This document shows, one piece after another, positions 24,584 through 33,062 of a stretch of DNA of 64,000 nucleotides; position 1 is the first letter of the stretch; each line of letters begins with the position of its first letter. The stretch spans positions 1-64,000 of the forward strand of contig NZ_QEYD01000013.1 of assembly GCF_003122215.1 (NCBI RefSeq), given 5' to 3'. The notes beneath the pieces are model-generated. The model was not told the DNA's origin. It made no database searches and was given only the letters and a program-made list of their open reading frames with translations. This DNA is from Pararhodobacter marinus (lineage in GTDB: Bacteria > Pseudomonadota > Alphaproteobacteria > Rhodobacterales > Rhodobacteraceae). The position numbers and the translations under genes were made by a program.

Positions 24584-26833
24584 ATGAGCCGCGATGCCTT
24601 TGACGCCGAGGATTTTCTGAACCTGCGCGAGACGGCGGGTCCGAAAGAGGACGCGCGCGATCTGCCGCCGCTGGTCTCGCCGCCGGTCTATCCGCGCGCG
24701 CGCCCGGCAGGCGTCGCCCATGGGGCGGTTCCGCGGGACGTCCAGCCCGTGCAGGCGCGCCCCGAGGCTGTCGTCGCCCCCTATTCGGGTCTCGACCTTC
24801 ATGGTCAGAGGCAGGATCCCCGGCAGGAGACATCCACGCAGGCCGCGATGGCCGCCCGCCGGCCCGAGCCGCAGTTCCGTCCGCATCCGGTTCAGCCTTC
24901 GGGTCAGGCGCAGGCTCGTAGGGGCGCGGCATCGGCCGCGCCGGTCGCGATGTTCCAGCGCGAGGCGCAGGGGGGCTCGCCCTATCGCGCCCCGGTCGAT
25001 CCGCAGGGCCATGAGGCCCGGCACGTTTCCCAACCCCAGCCGCGCGCCGAACAGCGCTCGGCCGAGGTGCTGCAGCCCGAATTTCGCCATGCCGCGCCGC
25101 GCTACGACGAGGCGGGCGCGCCGGGCTATCGCGGCGGGGAGGCACGCCATGACGACCGCGCGGCCAGTCCATACCGCGAGGCGCAGCGCGACGATCCCTA
25201 CCGCACCGTTGCGCGCGCGGGCCATCGCCCCGACTATCCCGCCGAATACCCCATCGAATACCCCGCCGAGTTCCGCAGCGAATATCGCAGCGAATACCGG
25301 GCCCTTGCGCCCTTCTCGCGGCGCGAGGCGCCCGCCGTGGCGATCGTCGTGCGCGAGCCCATGGTCGTGGTGCATCGCGGTGTCGAGCATCCGGTGGTCG
25401 AATGGTCGGTGAACGGCTTCACGCTCGAAGCGTCGGACCATCTGGACGGCGCGGCGGGGGACGAAGGGTTCCTCGTGACCCTGCTGATCGGCAGCGGCGA
25501 AACCCGCGTGCAGATGCGGGTCCGGGTGGCCAGCGAAGAGCCCGAGCTGGAGCACCCGACGCGGTTCGTCTTCGTCGAACTCGACGCGGCGCGCGCGGAT
25601 GTGCTGGAAAAGATCGTCGATCACGTCGTGGCCACGCAATCGCATGCCACGCAATCGCATGCCCGCGAGCGTCAGCCCGCCGCCGCGCGCCCGGCCCGCA
25701 GCGAGGCCAAAGCCCCGGCGCGTTCCGAGCCCAGGGCCGAGCCCAAACCCGAAGCGCCCTCGGCGCACCGGCCCGCCCCGGCGGACGACGCCTTCGATTC
25801 CGAGGTCTACGGAGCCGATGCCGAACGCTTTCGCGCGCAGACCATGACTGACCAAGCCTCAGCGATCCTGCAGCCGAAGCCGAAGAAAGCCGCGCCGGTC
25901 GCGGCCAAACCCGCGGCTGAGAAACCCGCCCGCCGCCCCATCCGCATCGGTGCCAAGCTGCCTCTGGCGGCGCTGTTGCTGCTGACGGGCGGCGTGATCT
26001 ACGGAATCGGGACGTCGCTCGATCTGCGCTATGCCGCGGTGACGGTGCCCGCCATCGACGCCAACGCGCCGATCGAGGGCGTGTTCCGCGAAAGCCTCGT
26101 GGTGCCCGGCGACCGCGTCACGCCGGACCAGATCCTGGGCTACATCACCCCGCCCGCGCGCGAAGTGCCTCTGGGTGCGGCTCCGGCTGCAAGTGATGAG
26201 GGAATGCGCGCCCGGGTCGAATCGCTGCTGCAATCGGCGGTGGCGGAACCGATGCAGGCGGTGATCCCCGTGCCCGGCGTCGACCCGCTGCCCGATAGCG
26301 GCACGGCCAGCACCGCGCCCGACATCTCGGTCGCCCCGTCGGTGCCGCCCGCGACGCCCGGCTTCCTTGACACCGCGCCTGCCGAGCCCGCGCCCGTACC
26401 GATCTATGCCTCCTGCGATTGCATCGTCCAGGCGGTCGCGCTTGAGGCCGGCGATGCGGTCGAACCGGGCAGCCGCGCCTTCGTTCTGGCGGGGGCCGAG
26501 GCACCCAATGTGCAGGCGCTTCTGACAGCCGCGCAAGCCGCCGAGCTTTCGGTCGGCGACCGGGTGATGACCCGGATCGGCGACGACCCGACGGCTTTCG
26601 GCCGGGTCGAGCGCATCACCGCCGCGACCGACACGATGGGCCGCGCCGGGCTGGAAGCCGATGTCTTTGGCTCCACGCATTACCGCCGGATCGAGATTTC
26701 GACCGACGCGCCGATCGCGGCGCAGGCCGGCACGCCCGCCCGCGTCACCGTGCAGACCTTCGGCCCCTGGGGCTGGGCGCGCGAAACGCTCGACCCGGTT
26801 CTGGGCGGCGCGCTGGGCCCGTTCGGCTGGTAA
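24584..26833 (+). CDS. Alg44-like PilZ/membrane-fusion protein, 749 aa
   Basis: Residues 1-245 are a disordered Arg/Glu/Pro/Gln-rich region with many Tyr. Residues ~248-350 resemble a PilZ domain with EWSVNGFTLE in the position of the (D/N)xSxxG motif, but the RxxxR motif is not clear. Residues 350-455 are a second disordered linker, and ~460-480 one membrane helix. The remainder is periplasmic and HlyD-like, with two lipoyl-like halves (around APIEGVFRESLVVPGD and CDCIVQAVALEAGD). This PilZ-TM-HlyD order is that of alginate protein Alg44, which binds cyclic di-GMP and supports polymer export. No glycosyltransferase is adjacent, so its polymer is unknown. The long disordered N-terminus is unusual. 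Confidence 0.78.
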   Translation: MSRDAFDAEDFLNLRETAGPKEDARDLPPLVSPPVYPRARPAGVAHGAVPRDVQPVQARPEAVVAPYSGLDLHGQRQDPRQETSTQAAMAARRPEPQFRPHPVQPSGQAQARRGAASAAPVAMFQREAQGGSPYRAPVDPQGHEARHVSQPQPRAEQRSAEVLQPEFRHAAPRYDEAGAPGYRGGEARHDDRAASPYREAQRDDPYRTVARAGHRPDYPAEYPIEYPAEFRSEYRSEYRALAPFSRREAPAVAIVVREPMVVVHRGVEHPVVEWSVNGFTLEASDHLDGAAGDEGFLVTLLIGSGETRVQMRVRVASEEPELEHPTRFVFVELDAARADVLEKIVDHVVATQSHATQSHARERQPAAARPARSEAKAPARSEPRAEPKPEAPSAHRPAPADDAFDSEVYGADAERFRAQTMTDQASAILQPKPKKAAPVAAKPAAEKPARRPIRIGAKLPLAALLLLTGGVIYGIGTSLDLRYAAVTVPAIDANAPIEGVFRESLVVPGDRVTPDQILGYITPPAREVPLGAAPAASDEGMRARVESLLQSAVAEPMQAVIPVPGVDPLPDSGTASTAPDISVAPSVPPATPGFLDTAPAEPAPVPIYASCDCIVQAVALEAGDAVEPGSRAFVLAGAEAPNVQALLTAAQAAELSVGDRVMTRIGDDPTAFGRVERITAATDTMGRAGLEADVFGSTHYRRIEISTDAPIAAQAGTPARVTVQTFGPWGWARETLDPVLGGALGPFGW

Positions 26834-26860
26834 AAGGCTCGACACAGGACAAGCAGGAAA

Positions 26861-26935
26861 AGGGGGGCCGCCGGCCCCCGTCTTTGTTCTGAAAATATCC
26901 ACGGGGTTTCAAAGGGGGCGTGCCCCCTTTGTCCG
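26861..26935 (-). repeat. Intergenic repeat family 1, copy A
   Basis: It contains a hairpin GGGGGCCGCCGGCCCCC, then on the minus strand the conserved segment GGATATTT(C/G)AG-AACAAAG, here as CTTTGTTCTGAAAATATCC, followed by a second hairpin AAAGGGGGCGTGCCCCCTTT. It lies between convergent genes (Alg44-like and quinone oxidoreductase) and probably acts as a terminator. Other copies are at 30255, 32106, 46164 and 57541. Confidence 0.75.
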
Positions 26936-26952
26936 CAGGCGCCTTCGCCGCC

Positions 26953-27942
26953 TCACTCGACCTTCAGCACGATCTTCCCCACATGCTGCGACGTCTCCAT
27001 CCGCGCATGCGCCTTGGCCGCGTCTTCCAGCGGGTATTCGCTGTCGATCACCGGCGCCACCCGGCCCGAGGCCAGCAGCGGCCAGATCTCTGCTTCCAGG
27101 GCTTCGGCGATGGCCGCCTTGGCCGCGCGCGATTGCGGCCGCAGGGTCGAGCCGGTGATCGTGAGCCGCCGCGCCATCACCTGGGCAAAGTTCAGCTCGG
27201 CCTTGGGGCCGCTCAGGAAGGCGATCTGCACCAGCCGCCCGTCATTGGCCAGCGCGTTGACATTGCGCGGGATATAGTCGCCGCCGACCATGTCGAGGAT
27301 CAGATTCGCGCCGCCCTCGGCCTTCAGGATCTCGACGAAATCCTCGTTGCGGTAATTGATCGCGCGCTCGGCGCCCAGATCGGTGCAGGCCGCGCATTTC
27401 TCGTCCGAGCCCGCCGTGGCGAAGACCCGTGCGCCGCGCGCGGCGGCCAGCTGGATCGCCGTCGTGCCGATCCCCGACGAGCCGCCATGGACAAGAAACC
27501 GCTCACCCGCTTTCAGCCCGCCGCGCATGAAGACATTCGAAAAGACGGTGAAGAATGTCTCGGGCAGGCAGGCGGCGCTGCGCATGTCCATGCCCTCGGG
27601 CACCGGCAGCGCATGGGCGGCGGGCGTCATCACGTATTCGCCATAGCCACCGCCCGGCAGCAAGGCGCAGACCTTGTCGCCGACGCTCCAGCGGGTCACG
27701 CCGGGGCCGGTCTCGACCACGGTGCCCGAGCATTCCAGCCCGGGCAGGTCGGAGGCGTCGGGCGGCGGCGCATAGGCGCCGGCGCGCTGCAGCGCGTCGG
27801 GGCGGTTTACTCCGGCATAGGCGACACGGATGATGATCTCGCCCGCGCCCGCGACGGGAACCGCGCGTTCGGCCGGAACCAGCACCTCGGGGCCGCCGGG
27901 TTCCGAGATTTCGATCACGCGCATCGTATGGGCCTGGGTCAT
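26953..27942 (-). CDS. NAD(P)H-quinone oxidoreductase, zinc-independent MDR family
   Basis: A 329-aa medium-chain reductase of the quinone oxidoreductase (QOR/PIG3) type. The N-terminal GroES-like domain includes AYAGVNRPDALQRAG and PGLECSGTV. The Rossmann domain has LVHGGSSGIGTTAIQLA and then ARVFATAGSDEKCAAC. The catalytic-zinc cysteine and histidine set of alcohol dehydrogenases is missing, as expected for QOR. It would reduce quinones or reactive enones with NADPH in the cytosol. It is transcribed alone, convergent with the Alg44-like gene. Confidence 0.9.
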   Translation of the reverse strand: MTQAHTMRVIEISEPGGPEVLVPAERAVPVAGAGEIIIRVAYAGVNRPDALQRAGAYAPPPDASDLPGLECSGTVVETGPGVTRWSVGDKVCALLPGGGYGEYVMTPAAHALPVPEGMDMRSAACLPETFFTVFSNVFMRGGLKAGERFLVHGGSSGIGTTAIQLAAARGARVFATAGSDEKCAACTDLGAERAINYRNEDFVEILKAEGGANLILDMVGGDYIPRNVNALANDGRLVQIAFLSGPKAELNFAQVMARRLTITGSTLRPQSRAAKAAIAEALEAEIWPLLASGRVAPVIDSEYPLEDAAKAHARMETSQHVGKIVLKVE

Positions 27943-28010
27943 GGGAGCCTCCGCTTTCTTTGGCGGCAGCTTAACGGGGCCTGGTGCGGGGTGAAAGGGC
28001 GCGCGACGCT

Positions 28011-28036
28011 GTAGGGTGCGTGCTGTGCACGCACCG
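28011..28036 (+). repeat. Palindromic repeat family 2, copy 1
   Basis: GTAGGGTGCGTGC-TGT-GCACGCACCG, a near-perfect hairpin. An almost identical copy lies at 44496-44520. This one starts 5 bp beyond the stop of the branched-chain aminotransferase (minus strand). No T-run follows on that strand, so it is more a dispersed palindrome than a classic terminator. Confidence 0.7.
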
Positions 28037-28041
28037 CTCCG

Positions 28042-28899
28042 TCACGCGGATTGCGCCCAGTCCCAGTACATCTCGCGCACGCGGGTGGCGAGCGGCGTGG
28101 TGTCGAAGCGCTTGTCCTCGAACGCCGCGACCGGCATCACCTTGGCGATGTTGCCGGTCACGAAGATCTCCTCGGCCTGGTGGAAGTCCTCGATGCGCAG
28201 CGTGCATTCGACCACCTCGACCCCGTTCTCGCGCATCAACCCGATCACCCGCTGGCGGGTCAGACCGTTCAGGAACGTCCCGTTCGGCACCGGCGTGAAC
28301 ACGACGCCATCGCGTACCATGAAGACATTGGTCGAGGCGGTTTCGGCAACGTTGCCCTCGGAATCCCGCGATAGCGCGTTCGAGAAGCCGCGCTTGCGGG
28401 CCTCGGCCATAATGCGCCCGTTATTGGCGTAAAGCGAGGCCGCCTTGGCCTCGGTCAGCGCCATGTCGGGGCGCGGGCGGAAATAGGGCGAGACGGTCAG
28501 CGTGAAGGCGCCGGGCTCGGGCATCGGCATCGCCTCGATGCACAAGGCCCAGCCGGTCGAATCGGGGACCAGGTCGATCACGCCGGGCGTCGAGTCCGTG
28601 GCCCACATCATCGGCCGCAGATAGAGCGCGGCATCGGGCGCGAACATCTGGCAGCCCTCTTCCAGCAGCGCCTGCACCGTCGCGCCGTCGACCGGGGCCA
28701 CCATGCCCATCGCCTCGGCCGAGCGGATGATGCGCGCGGAATGCAGGTCCAGATCGGGGCGGCGACCGTCGAATTGCCGCGCGCCGTCGAACACGCCCGA
28801 TCCCAGCCACGCCGCGTGGTCCGCCGCGCGGATCACCGGCACGTTGCCCCGGTGCCATTTGCCTTCGAAATAGGTTGCGATCTCGGTGCCGACGGCCAT
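28042..28899 (-). CDS. ilvE: Branched-chain amino acid aminotransferase (class IV PLP enzyme)
   Basis: The 285-aa protein is a fold-type IV PLP aminotransferase. Visible landmarks are VFDGARQFDGRRPDLDLH near the N-terminus, the EAKAASLYANN segment holding the candidate PLP lysine (about residue 160), ETASTNVFMV, and the GLTRQRVI helix. It would transfer amino groups between glutamate and the Val/Leu/Ile keto acids. The length is typical of the Rhodobacterales enzyme. A D-amino acid aminotransferase role is possible, since the subfamilies are hard to separate by eye. An AGGGAGG ribosome binding site precedes the ATG. Confidence 0.85.
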   Translation of the reverse strand: MAVGTEIATYFEGKWHRGNVPVIRAADHAAWLGSGVFDGARQFDGRRPDLDLHSARIIRSAEAMGMVAPVDGATVQALLEEGCQMFAPDAALYLRPMMWATDSTPGVIDLVPDSTGWALCIEAMPMPEPGAFTLTVSPYFRPRPDMALTEAKAASLYANNGRIMAEARKRGFSNALSRDSEGNVAETASTNVFMVRDGVVFTPVPNGTFLNGLTRQRVIGLMRENGVEVVECTLRIEDFHQAEEIFVTGNIAKVMPVAAFEDKRFDTTPLATRVREMYWDWAQSA

Positions 28900-29015
28900 G
28901 TCCTGCCCTCCCTGCGGTCAGCTCCGGGATAGCGGGCGCTCCGGCCTGCGTCAAGCGCGCGAAATAAAATTGCGCACCGGCGCAATATTCTGTCGTGTGC
29001 CTTCTGGCGGCCGGA

Positions 29016-29693
29016 TCAGCCCCAGCGACCCGGCATTGGCGCCGGCGCGCCGGGCTTGCGGATCGATTCCAGCAGCCGGAAGGGCAGGCCCAGCACCGGG
29101 TTCAGCACCGGCGAGGCTTTGATCCGGGCCTTGGTCTGCTCGAACTGCATGACGTTCTCGATCCGCCGGTCGAGGAAGGCCCAGGTATCCTCGTATCCCG
29201 TCGATTCGTCGCCCAGCCAGAACAGCACGGTCGAGGAATAGACCGCGCTCAGGATCGCGCGCTTGGAATACCAGTTGCCGTCCTCGCTGGTATCGCCCAG
29301 CGTCGTCCAGATCGCATCGGCCGTCTCCCACAGCGCGCGGGCGCCTTCGGGGGCGTTCTGCGGCAGCGCCAGCAGCGTGGCGCCGCGGCGCACGGCCTCG
29401 CGGTCGGCCTGCTCCAGCCTGAGCCGCACCGCCAGCGCGATCCGCTCGCGGAACTTCAGTGCCGAAAGGTCACGCTCGGCCAACGCCGCCTTCATCGCGA
29501 CGTCGCCCCGCCGATGATAGGCCAGCGCCAGGTCCAGCCCGCCGCGCGGATAGAGCGCGCGCGCCAGCGCCGGGTCCATGTCGCAATCGCCGGCGGCGGC
29601 TTTCAGCGTCGCCTCGGACCAGCCGTCGAAGGCCACATGCATCAGCGCCGCGTCCAGAAGGCGGTCGGCGGCGTTCGGGGTCTGGGTCGTCAT
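29016..29693 (-). CDS. COQ9-family protein
   Basis: A 225-aa protein of the COQ9 family, a TetR-like helical fold that binds lipids and assists ubiquinone synthesis. The N-terminal DRLLDAALMHVAFDGWSEATLKAAA resembles a TetR helix-turn-helix, and the C-terminal region (SVYSSTVLFWLGDES, then FLDRRIENVMQFEQ) is the conserved COQ9 lipid-binding part. It lies 116 bp upstream of the aminotransferase on the same strand, possibly a separate transcript. Confidence 0.88.
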   Translation of the reverse strand: MTTQTPNAADRLLDAALMHVAFDGWSEATLKAAAGDCDMDPALARALYPRGGLDLALAYHRRGDVAMKAALAERDLSALKFRERIALAVRLRLEQADREAVRRGATLLALPQNAPEGARALWETADAIWTTLGDTSEDGNWYSKRAILSAVYSSTVLFWLGDESTGYEDTWAFLDRRIENVMQFEQTKARIKASPVLNPVLGLPFRLLESIRKPGAPAPMPGRWG

Positions 29694-29951
29694 GGCGGGT
29701 CTCGCTGGGTTTCCGGCTATGCACCCAAGGTAAGATGATGCGCCTCCGCGTCCAACCCGGCGCGGGGTCGCAGGGGCAGGAAACCGCGCAGCCGTGGCAG
29801 GCAGGGCACGCGCGGGGCGGTCTTCGCGCGAACTGACGGGATTTGCAGCGGAATCGGGCGCGCAGGGGCAGTGGACAAAGCCACGGGACTTTGCTATGGC
29901 AGCTTCTCCTGCAATTCGCTCACTCTAACTTAGAAAGGTGGTGAAAACCAC

Positions 29952-30158
29952 ATGCAGGTATCGGTTCGCGACAACAACGTCGAACAGGCTCTTCGGGCCC
30001 TGAAGAAAAAACTTCAGCGTGAAGGTGTCTTCCGCGAAATGAAGCTCAAGCAGCATTTCGAGAAGCCCTCGGTCAAGAAAGCCCGGGAACAGGCCGAAGC
30101 CATCCGCCGTGCGCGCAAGCTCGCACGCAAGAAGGCGCAGCGCGAAGGTCTGCTCTGA
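29952..30158 (+). CDS. rpsU: 30S ribosomal protein S21
   Basis: A 68-aa S21, nearly all helical and very basic: [18 protein letters not shown] at the start and an Arg/Lys-rich tail. Length and sequence are those of alphaproteobacterial S21. A strong AAAGGTGGTG ribosome binding site precedes the ATG, and a Rho-independent terminator follows at 30191-30219, so it is a single-gene unit. The promoter should lie in the A+T-richer part of the 258-bp gap upstream (about 29875-29935). Confidence 0.97.
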   Translation: MQVSVRDNNVEQALRALKKKLQREGVFREMKLKQHFEKPSVKKAREQAEAIRRARKLARKKAQREGLL

Positions 30159-30190
30159 ACCCTTTCGCCAGCGATGGCGACGGAACAAAG

Positions 30191-30219
30191 ACCCCCGGTC
30201 CTCAGGGCCGGGGGTTTTT
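30191..30219 (+). terminator. Rho-independent terminator of rpsU
   Basis: ACCCCCGGTCC-TCA-GGGCCGGGGGT followed by TTTT. A long G+C stem with a T-run, 32 bp after the rpsU stop. Confidence 0.9.
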
Positions 30220-30254
30220 CATGTTCCGGCCGGGGCTTCGGCGACAGGGGAAGG

Positions 30255-30322
30255 CAGGGGGCTGTCTGCCCCCTCTTGGCCTGCGGCCAATTCACCCCCG
30301 AGGATATTTGAGGAACAAAGAT
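30255..30322 (+). repeat. Intergenic repeat family 1, copy B
   Basis: GGGGGCTGTCTGCCCCC hairpin, a short TTGGCCTGCGGCCAA palindrome, then CCCCCGAGGATATTTGAGG and AACAAAGATG. It is almost identical over about 65 bp to copy C at 32106, and lies between the convergent rpsU and Lrp genes. Confidence 0.85.
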
Positions 30323-30340
30323 GCGCGCGGCGGCGGCGTA

Positions 30341-30799
30341 TCAGATGTCGAGCGCGGTGGTCTTGACCACAGTGCGCAGCGCGAACGAGCTGTGCATCTG
30401 CGCTACATGGGGCAGGCGGGCGAGGTACTGGCGATGGATGCGGGCGAAATCCTCGGTATCCTCGGCCACGAGCTTCAGCAGGAAATCGGCATTCCCGGCC
30501 ATCAGGTGGCATTCCAGGAGATCGGGGATGCGCGCCACGGCTTTCTCGAAGGCGTCGAGGATCTCGTCGGACTGGCCGTTCAGGGTGATCTCGACGAAGA
30601 CGGTGGTGGGTTTGCCGATCCGCCGCGCATCGACCAGCGCCACGTAGCCCGCGATGTAGCCGTCGGTTTCCAGTCGCTGCATGCGGCGGTGGCAGGCCGA
30701 GGGCGACAGCGCGATGCGTTCGGCCAGTTCGGCATTCGAGATGCGCCCTTCGCGTTGCAGAAGCCTCAGAAGGCGGCGGTCTGTCGCGTCTAGCTGCAT
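30341..30799 (-). CDS. Lrp/AsnC-family regulator divergent from ald
   Basis: A 152-aa Lrp/AsnC protein: N-terminal helix-turn-helix (LDATDRRLLRLLQREGRISNAELAERI, recognition helix around SPSACHRRMQRLE) and C-terminal RAM ligand-binding domain (residues ~70-145). It is divergent from the alanine dehydrogenase gene with 170 bp between starts. That is the arrangement of AldR-type activators that sense alanine, so control of ald is likely. The intergenic region should hold its operator. Alanine as ligand is inferred from context. Confidence 0.9.
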   Translation of the reverse strand: MQLDATDRRLLRLLQREGRISNAELAERIALSPSACHRRMQRLETDGYIAGYVALVDARRIGKPTTVFVEITLNGQSDEILDAFEKAVARIPDLLECHLMAGNADFLLKLVAEDTEDFARIHRQYLARLPHVAQMHSSFALRTVVKTTALDI

Positions 30800-30969
30800 T
30801 GCAGCGCAACTTTCATGAGGTTTTTCCGGTATTGGGCGAAGAAGCTTGCGTGACTTTCCGCGCTTGCGGGGAAGAAATCAAGCACCTGCGGGGCGGAATG
30901 CGGGAGTCTGGGGGCACATGGGAGAGGCCCTTTCGGGCCGGAGACAAAGCCCAGCAACGGGAGAATAAC

Positions 30970-32088
30970 ATGCTGATCGGATGCCCCAAGGAAATCAAGC
31001 CGCAGGAATTTCGCGTGGGCCTGACACCCGCCGCCGCGCATGAGGCGATCGGCGCCGGACATGACGTGATCGTCGAGACCGGGGCCGGGCAGGGCTCGGG
31101 TTATTCGGACGAGGATTACCGTGCGATGGGTGCCGGGATCGTCGATACCGCCGAGGAGGTTTTCGCGCGCGCCGAGATGGTGGTGAAGGTCAAGGAGCCG
31201 CAGGCCATCGAGCGCAAGCGGCTGCGCGAGGACCAGATCCTGTTCACCTATCTGCACCTGGCGCCCGATCCCGAGCAGACCAGGGATCTGCTGGACAGCG
31301 GCGTGACGGCCATCGCCTACGAGACGGTAACCGACCGCGCGGGCGGCCTGCCGCTCTTGGCGCCGATGTCCGAAGTGGCGGGCAAGCTGGCGCCGCAGGT
31401 CGGCGCCTGGACCTTGCAGAAGGCCAATGGCGGGCGCGGCGTCCTTCTGGGCGGCGTGCCGGGCGTGCGGCCCGCGCGGGTCGTGGTGATCGGTGGCGGG
31501 GTGGTGGGCACCCATGCCGCGCGGGTCGCGGCGGGGATGGGCGCCGAGGTCACGGTGCTGGACCGCTCGCTGCCGCGGATGCGCTATCTGGACGATGCGT
31601 TCGGCGGGGTGTTCGGCACGGCCTATTCCTCGGCCGCGGTGACGGCCGAGCTGGTGGCCGAGGCGGATATGGTGATCGGCGCGGTGCTGATCCCCGGCGC
31701 CGCCGCGCCGAAGCTCGTGTCGCGCGCGCAGCTGTCGACGATGAAGCCGGGCGCGGTGCTGGTCGATGTGGCGATCGACCAGGGGGGCTGTTTCGAGACC
31801 TCGAAACCCACGACCCATGCCGATCCGATCTACGAAGTGGACGGGATCATGCATTATTGCGTGGCGAATATGCCGGGCGCGGTGGCGCGCAGTTCGACCC
31901 AGGCTTTGGGGAATGCCACGCTGCCCTTCATGATGGCGCTGGCCAACAAGGGCTGGCGGCTGGCCGCGGCGGAGGACGAGCATCTGCTGGCGGGGCTCAA
32001 CACCCACAAGGGCAAGCTGACCTATGCCGCGGTGGGCGCGGCGCTGGGCCTGCCGGTGATGGATCCGCGCGAGGCGCTGCGGGTCTGA
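30970..32088 (+). CDS. ald: Alanine dehydrogenase
   Basis: A 372-aa NAD-dependent alanine dehydrogenase, converting L-alanine to pyruvate and ammonia. Landmarks are MLIGCPKEIKPQEFRVGLTP, VKVKEPQ (K at about residue 75), the HLAPD block with the catalytic histidine (about residue 96), and a Rossmann motif VVVIGGGVVGTHAARVA. The ATG at 30970 has a CGGGAG ribosome binding site; the longer opening from 30799 crosses the regulatory gap. The length is that of the family. Confidence 0.96.
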   Translation: MLIGCPKEIKPQEFRVGLTPAAAHEAIGAGHDVIVETGAGQGSGYSDEDYRAMGAGIVDTAEEVFARAEMVVKVKEPQAIERKRLREDQILFTYLHLAPDPEQTRDLLDSGVTAIAYETVTDRAGGLPLLAPMSEVAGKLAPQVGAWTLQKANGGRGVLLGGVPGVRPARVVVIGGGVVGTHAARVAAGMGAEVTVLDRSLPRMRYLDDAFGGVFGTAYSSAAVTAELVAEADMVIGAVLIPGAAAPKLVSRAQLSTMKPGAVLVDVAIDQGGCFETSKPTTHADPIYEVDGIMHYCVANMPGAVARSSTQALGNATLPFMMALANKGWRLAAAEDEHLLAGLNTHKGKLTYAAVGAALGLPVMDPREALRV

Positions 32089-32105
32089 GGGCGGCTCGGG
32101 AAGGG

Positions 32106-32172
32106 GAGGGGGCTGTCTGCCCCCTCTTGGCCTGCGGCCAATTCACCCCCGAGGATATTTGCGGAACAAAGA
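32106..32172 (+). repeat. Intergenic repeat family 1, copy C
   Basis: Same structure as copy B: GGGGGCTGTCTGCCCCC, TTGGCCTGCGGCCAA, CCCCCGAGGATATTTG, then CGGAACAAAGAC. It lies between the convergent ald and Fe-S assembly genes. Confidence 0.85.
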
Positions 32173-32196
32173 CGGGGCAGGCCGCAGGGGCCGCCG

Positions 32197-32592
32197 TTAT
32201 TCGGCGGCGCGGTTGGCAGCGTCGAGCTTGGCTTTCAGCGTGTCGACATCTTCGAACTTGACGCTTTCGCCGCAGCCGCAGGCTTCCGAGACATTGGGAT
32301 TGCGGAACTTGAAGCCGGATTCGAGAAGCCCGGTTTCATAGTCGATCTCGGTGCCGAAGAGGAACATCTGCGCCATCGGCGCGATCAGCACGCGCGCGTC
32401 GCCCTGTTCGACGATCTCTTCGTGCTCGGCGATCTCGTCGGCGAAGTCCATCACATATTCCATCCCCGCGCAGCCGCCCTTCTTGACGCCGATGCGCAGG
32501 CCCATCTTGCCCTGCCTGTTCATCAGGCGCGCGATATGGGCTTCGGCGGCCGGGGTCAGGGTGACGGGGGATTTGCCGGGTATTGCGAACAT
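32197..32592 (-). CDS. Fe-S cluster assembly A-type carrier (HesB/IscA/SufA family)
   Basis: The 131-aa product (from MFAIPGKSPVTLTPAA) carries the three conserved cysteines of A-type carriers: KKGGCAGM near residue 44 and ACGCG near residue 107. It passes Fe-S clusters to apo-proteins. The start is the ATG at 32592; the longer frame runs into the upstream gene. It follows the DUF59 gene by 5 bp on the same strand, which links it to the SUF pathway. Whether it is SufA or ErpA cannot be decided by eye. Confidence 0.92.
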   Translation of the reverse strand: MFAIPGKSPVTLTPAAEAHIARLMNRQGKMGLRIGVKKGGCAGMEYVMDFADEIAEHEEIVEQGDARVLIAPMAQMFLFGTEIDYETGLLESGFKFRNPNVSEACGCGESVKFEDVDTLKAKLDAANRAAE

Positions 32593-32597
32593 GGTCT

Positions 32598-32966
32598 TTA
32601 CATGAATCCGAGTTCGAGGCGGGCTTCGTCCGACATCATGTCCATGCCCCATTGCGGATCGAAGGTCATCTCGACATCGATCTCGCTGACGCCGGGCACG
32701 GCGCCGATGGCGTCCTGTACCCAGCCGGGCATCTCGCCGGCGACCGGGCAGCCGGGCGCGGTGAGGGTCATGGTGACGTCGACCTTGCCGCCGTCATGGA
32801 TGGCGATGGTGTAGATCAGGCCGAGATCGTAGATATTCACCGGGATTTCCGGGTCATAGACCGTGCGACAAGCCTCGACCACCGGCTCGTAGAGCGGGTG
32901 ATCGGTCGTCGACGGCGCGATCAGCGGCGTGCCTTCCACCGGGGCGGGCGTGTCGGAGGCGGTCAT
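32598..32966 (-). CDS. SufT-like DUF59 (MIP18 family) Fe-S assembly protein
   Basis: A 122-aa protein with a DUF59 domain: YDPEIPVNIYDLGLIYTI, then VTMTLTAPGCPVAGEM with the conserved reactive cysteine, and a C-terminal VEMTFDPQWGMDMM. Proteins of this type (SufT/PaaD-like) act in Fe-S cluster maturation. The first ~20 residues are a disordered extension. It forms a two-gene unit with the A-type carrier downstream. Confidence 0.9.
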   Translation of the reverse strand: MTASDTPAPVEGTPLIAPSTTDHPLYEPVVEACRTVYDPEIPVNIYDLGLIYTIAIHDGGKVDVTMTLTAPGCPVAGEMPGWVQDAIGAVPGVSEIDVEMTFDPQWGMDMMSDEARLELGFM

Positions 32967-33062
32967 GGCGTCCTCGGGGGTCTGTGTAATTCCTGACCAG
33001 AGATATAGGAATTTGCCGCGCTTGCGTAAAGGGGGGCGCTTGGCGCGCGCGCAGGCAGGGGC

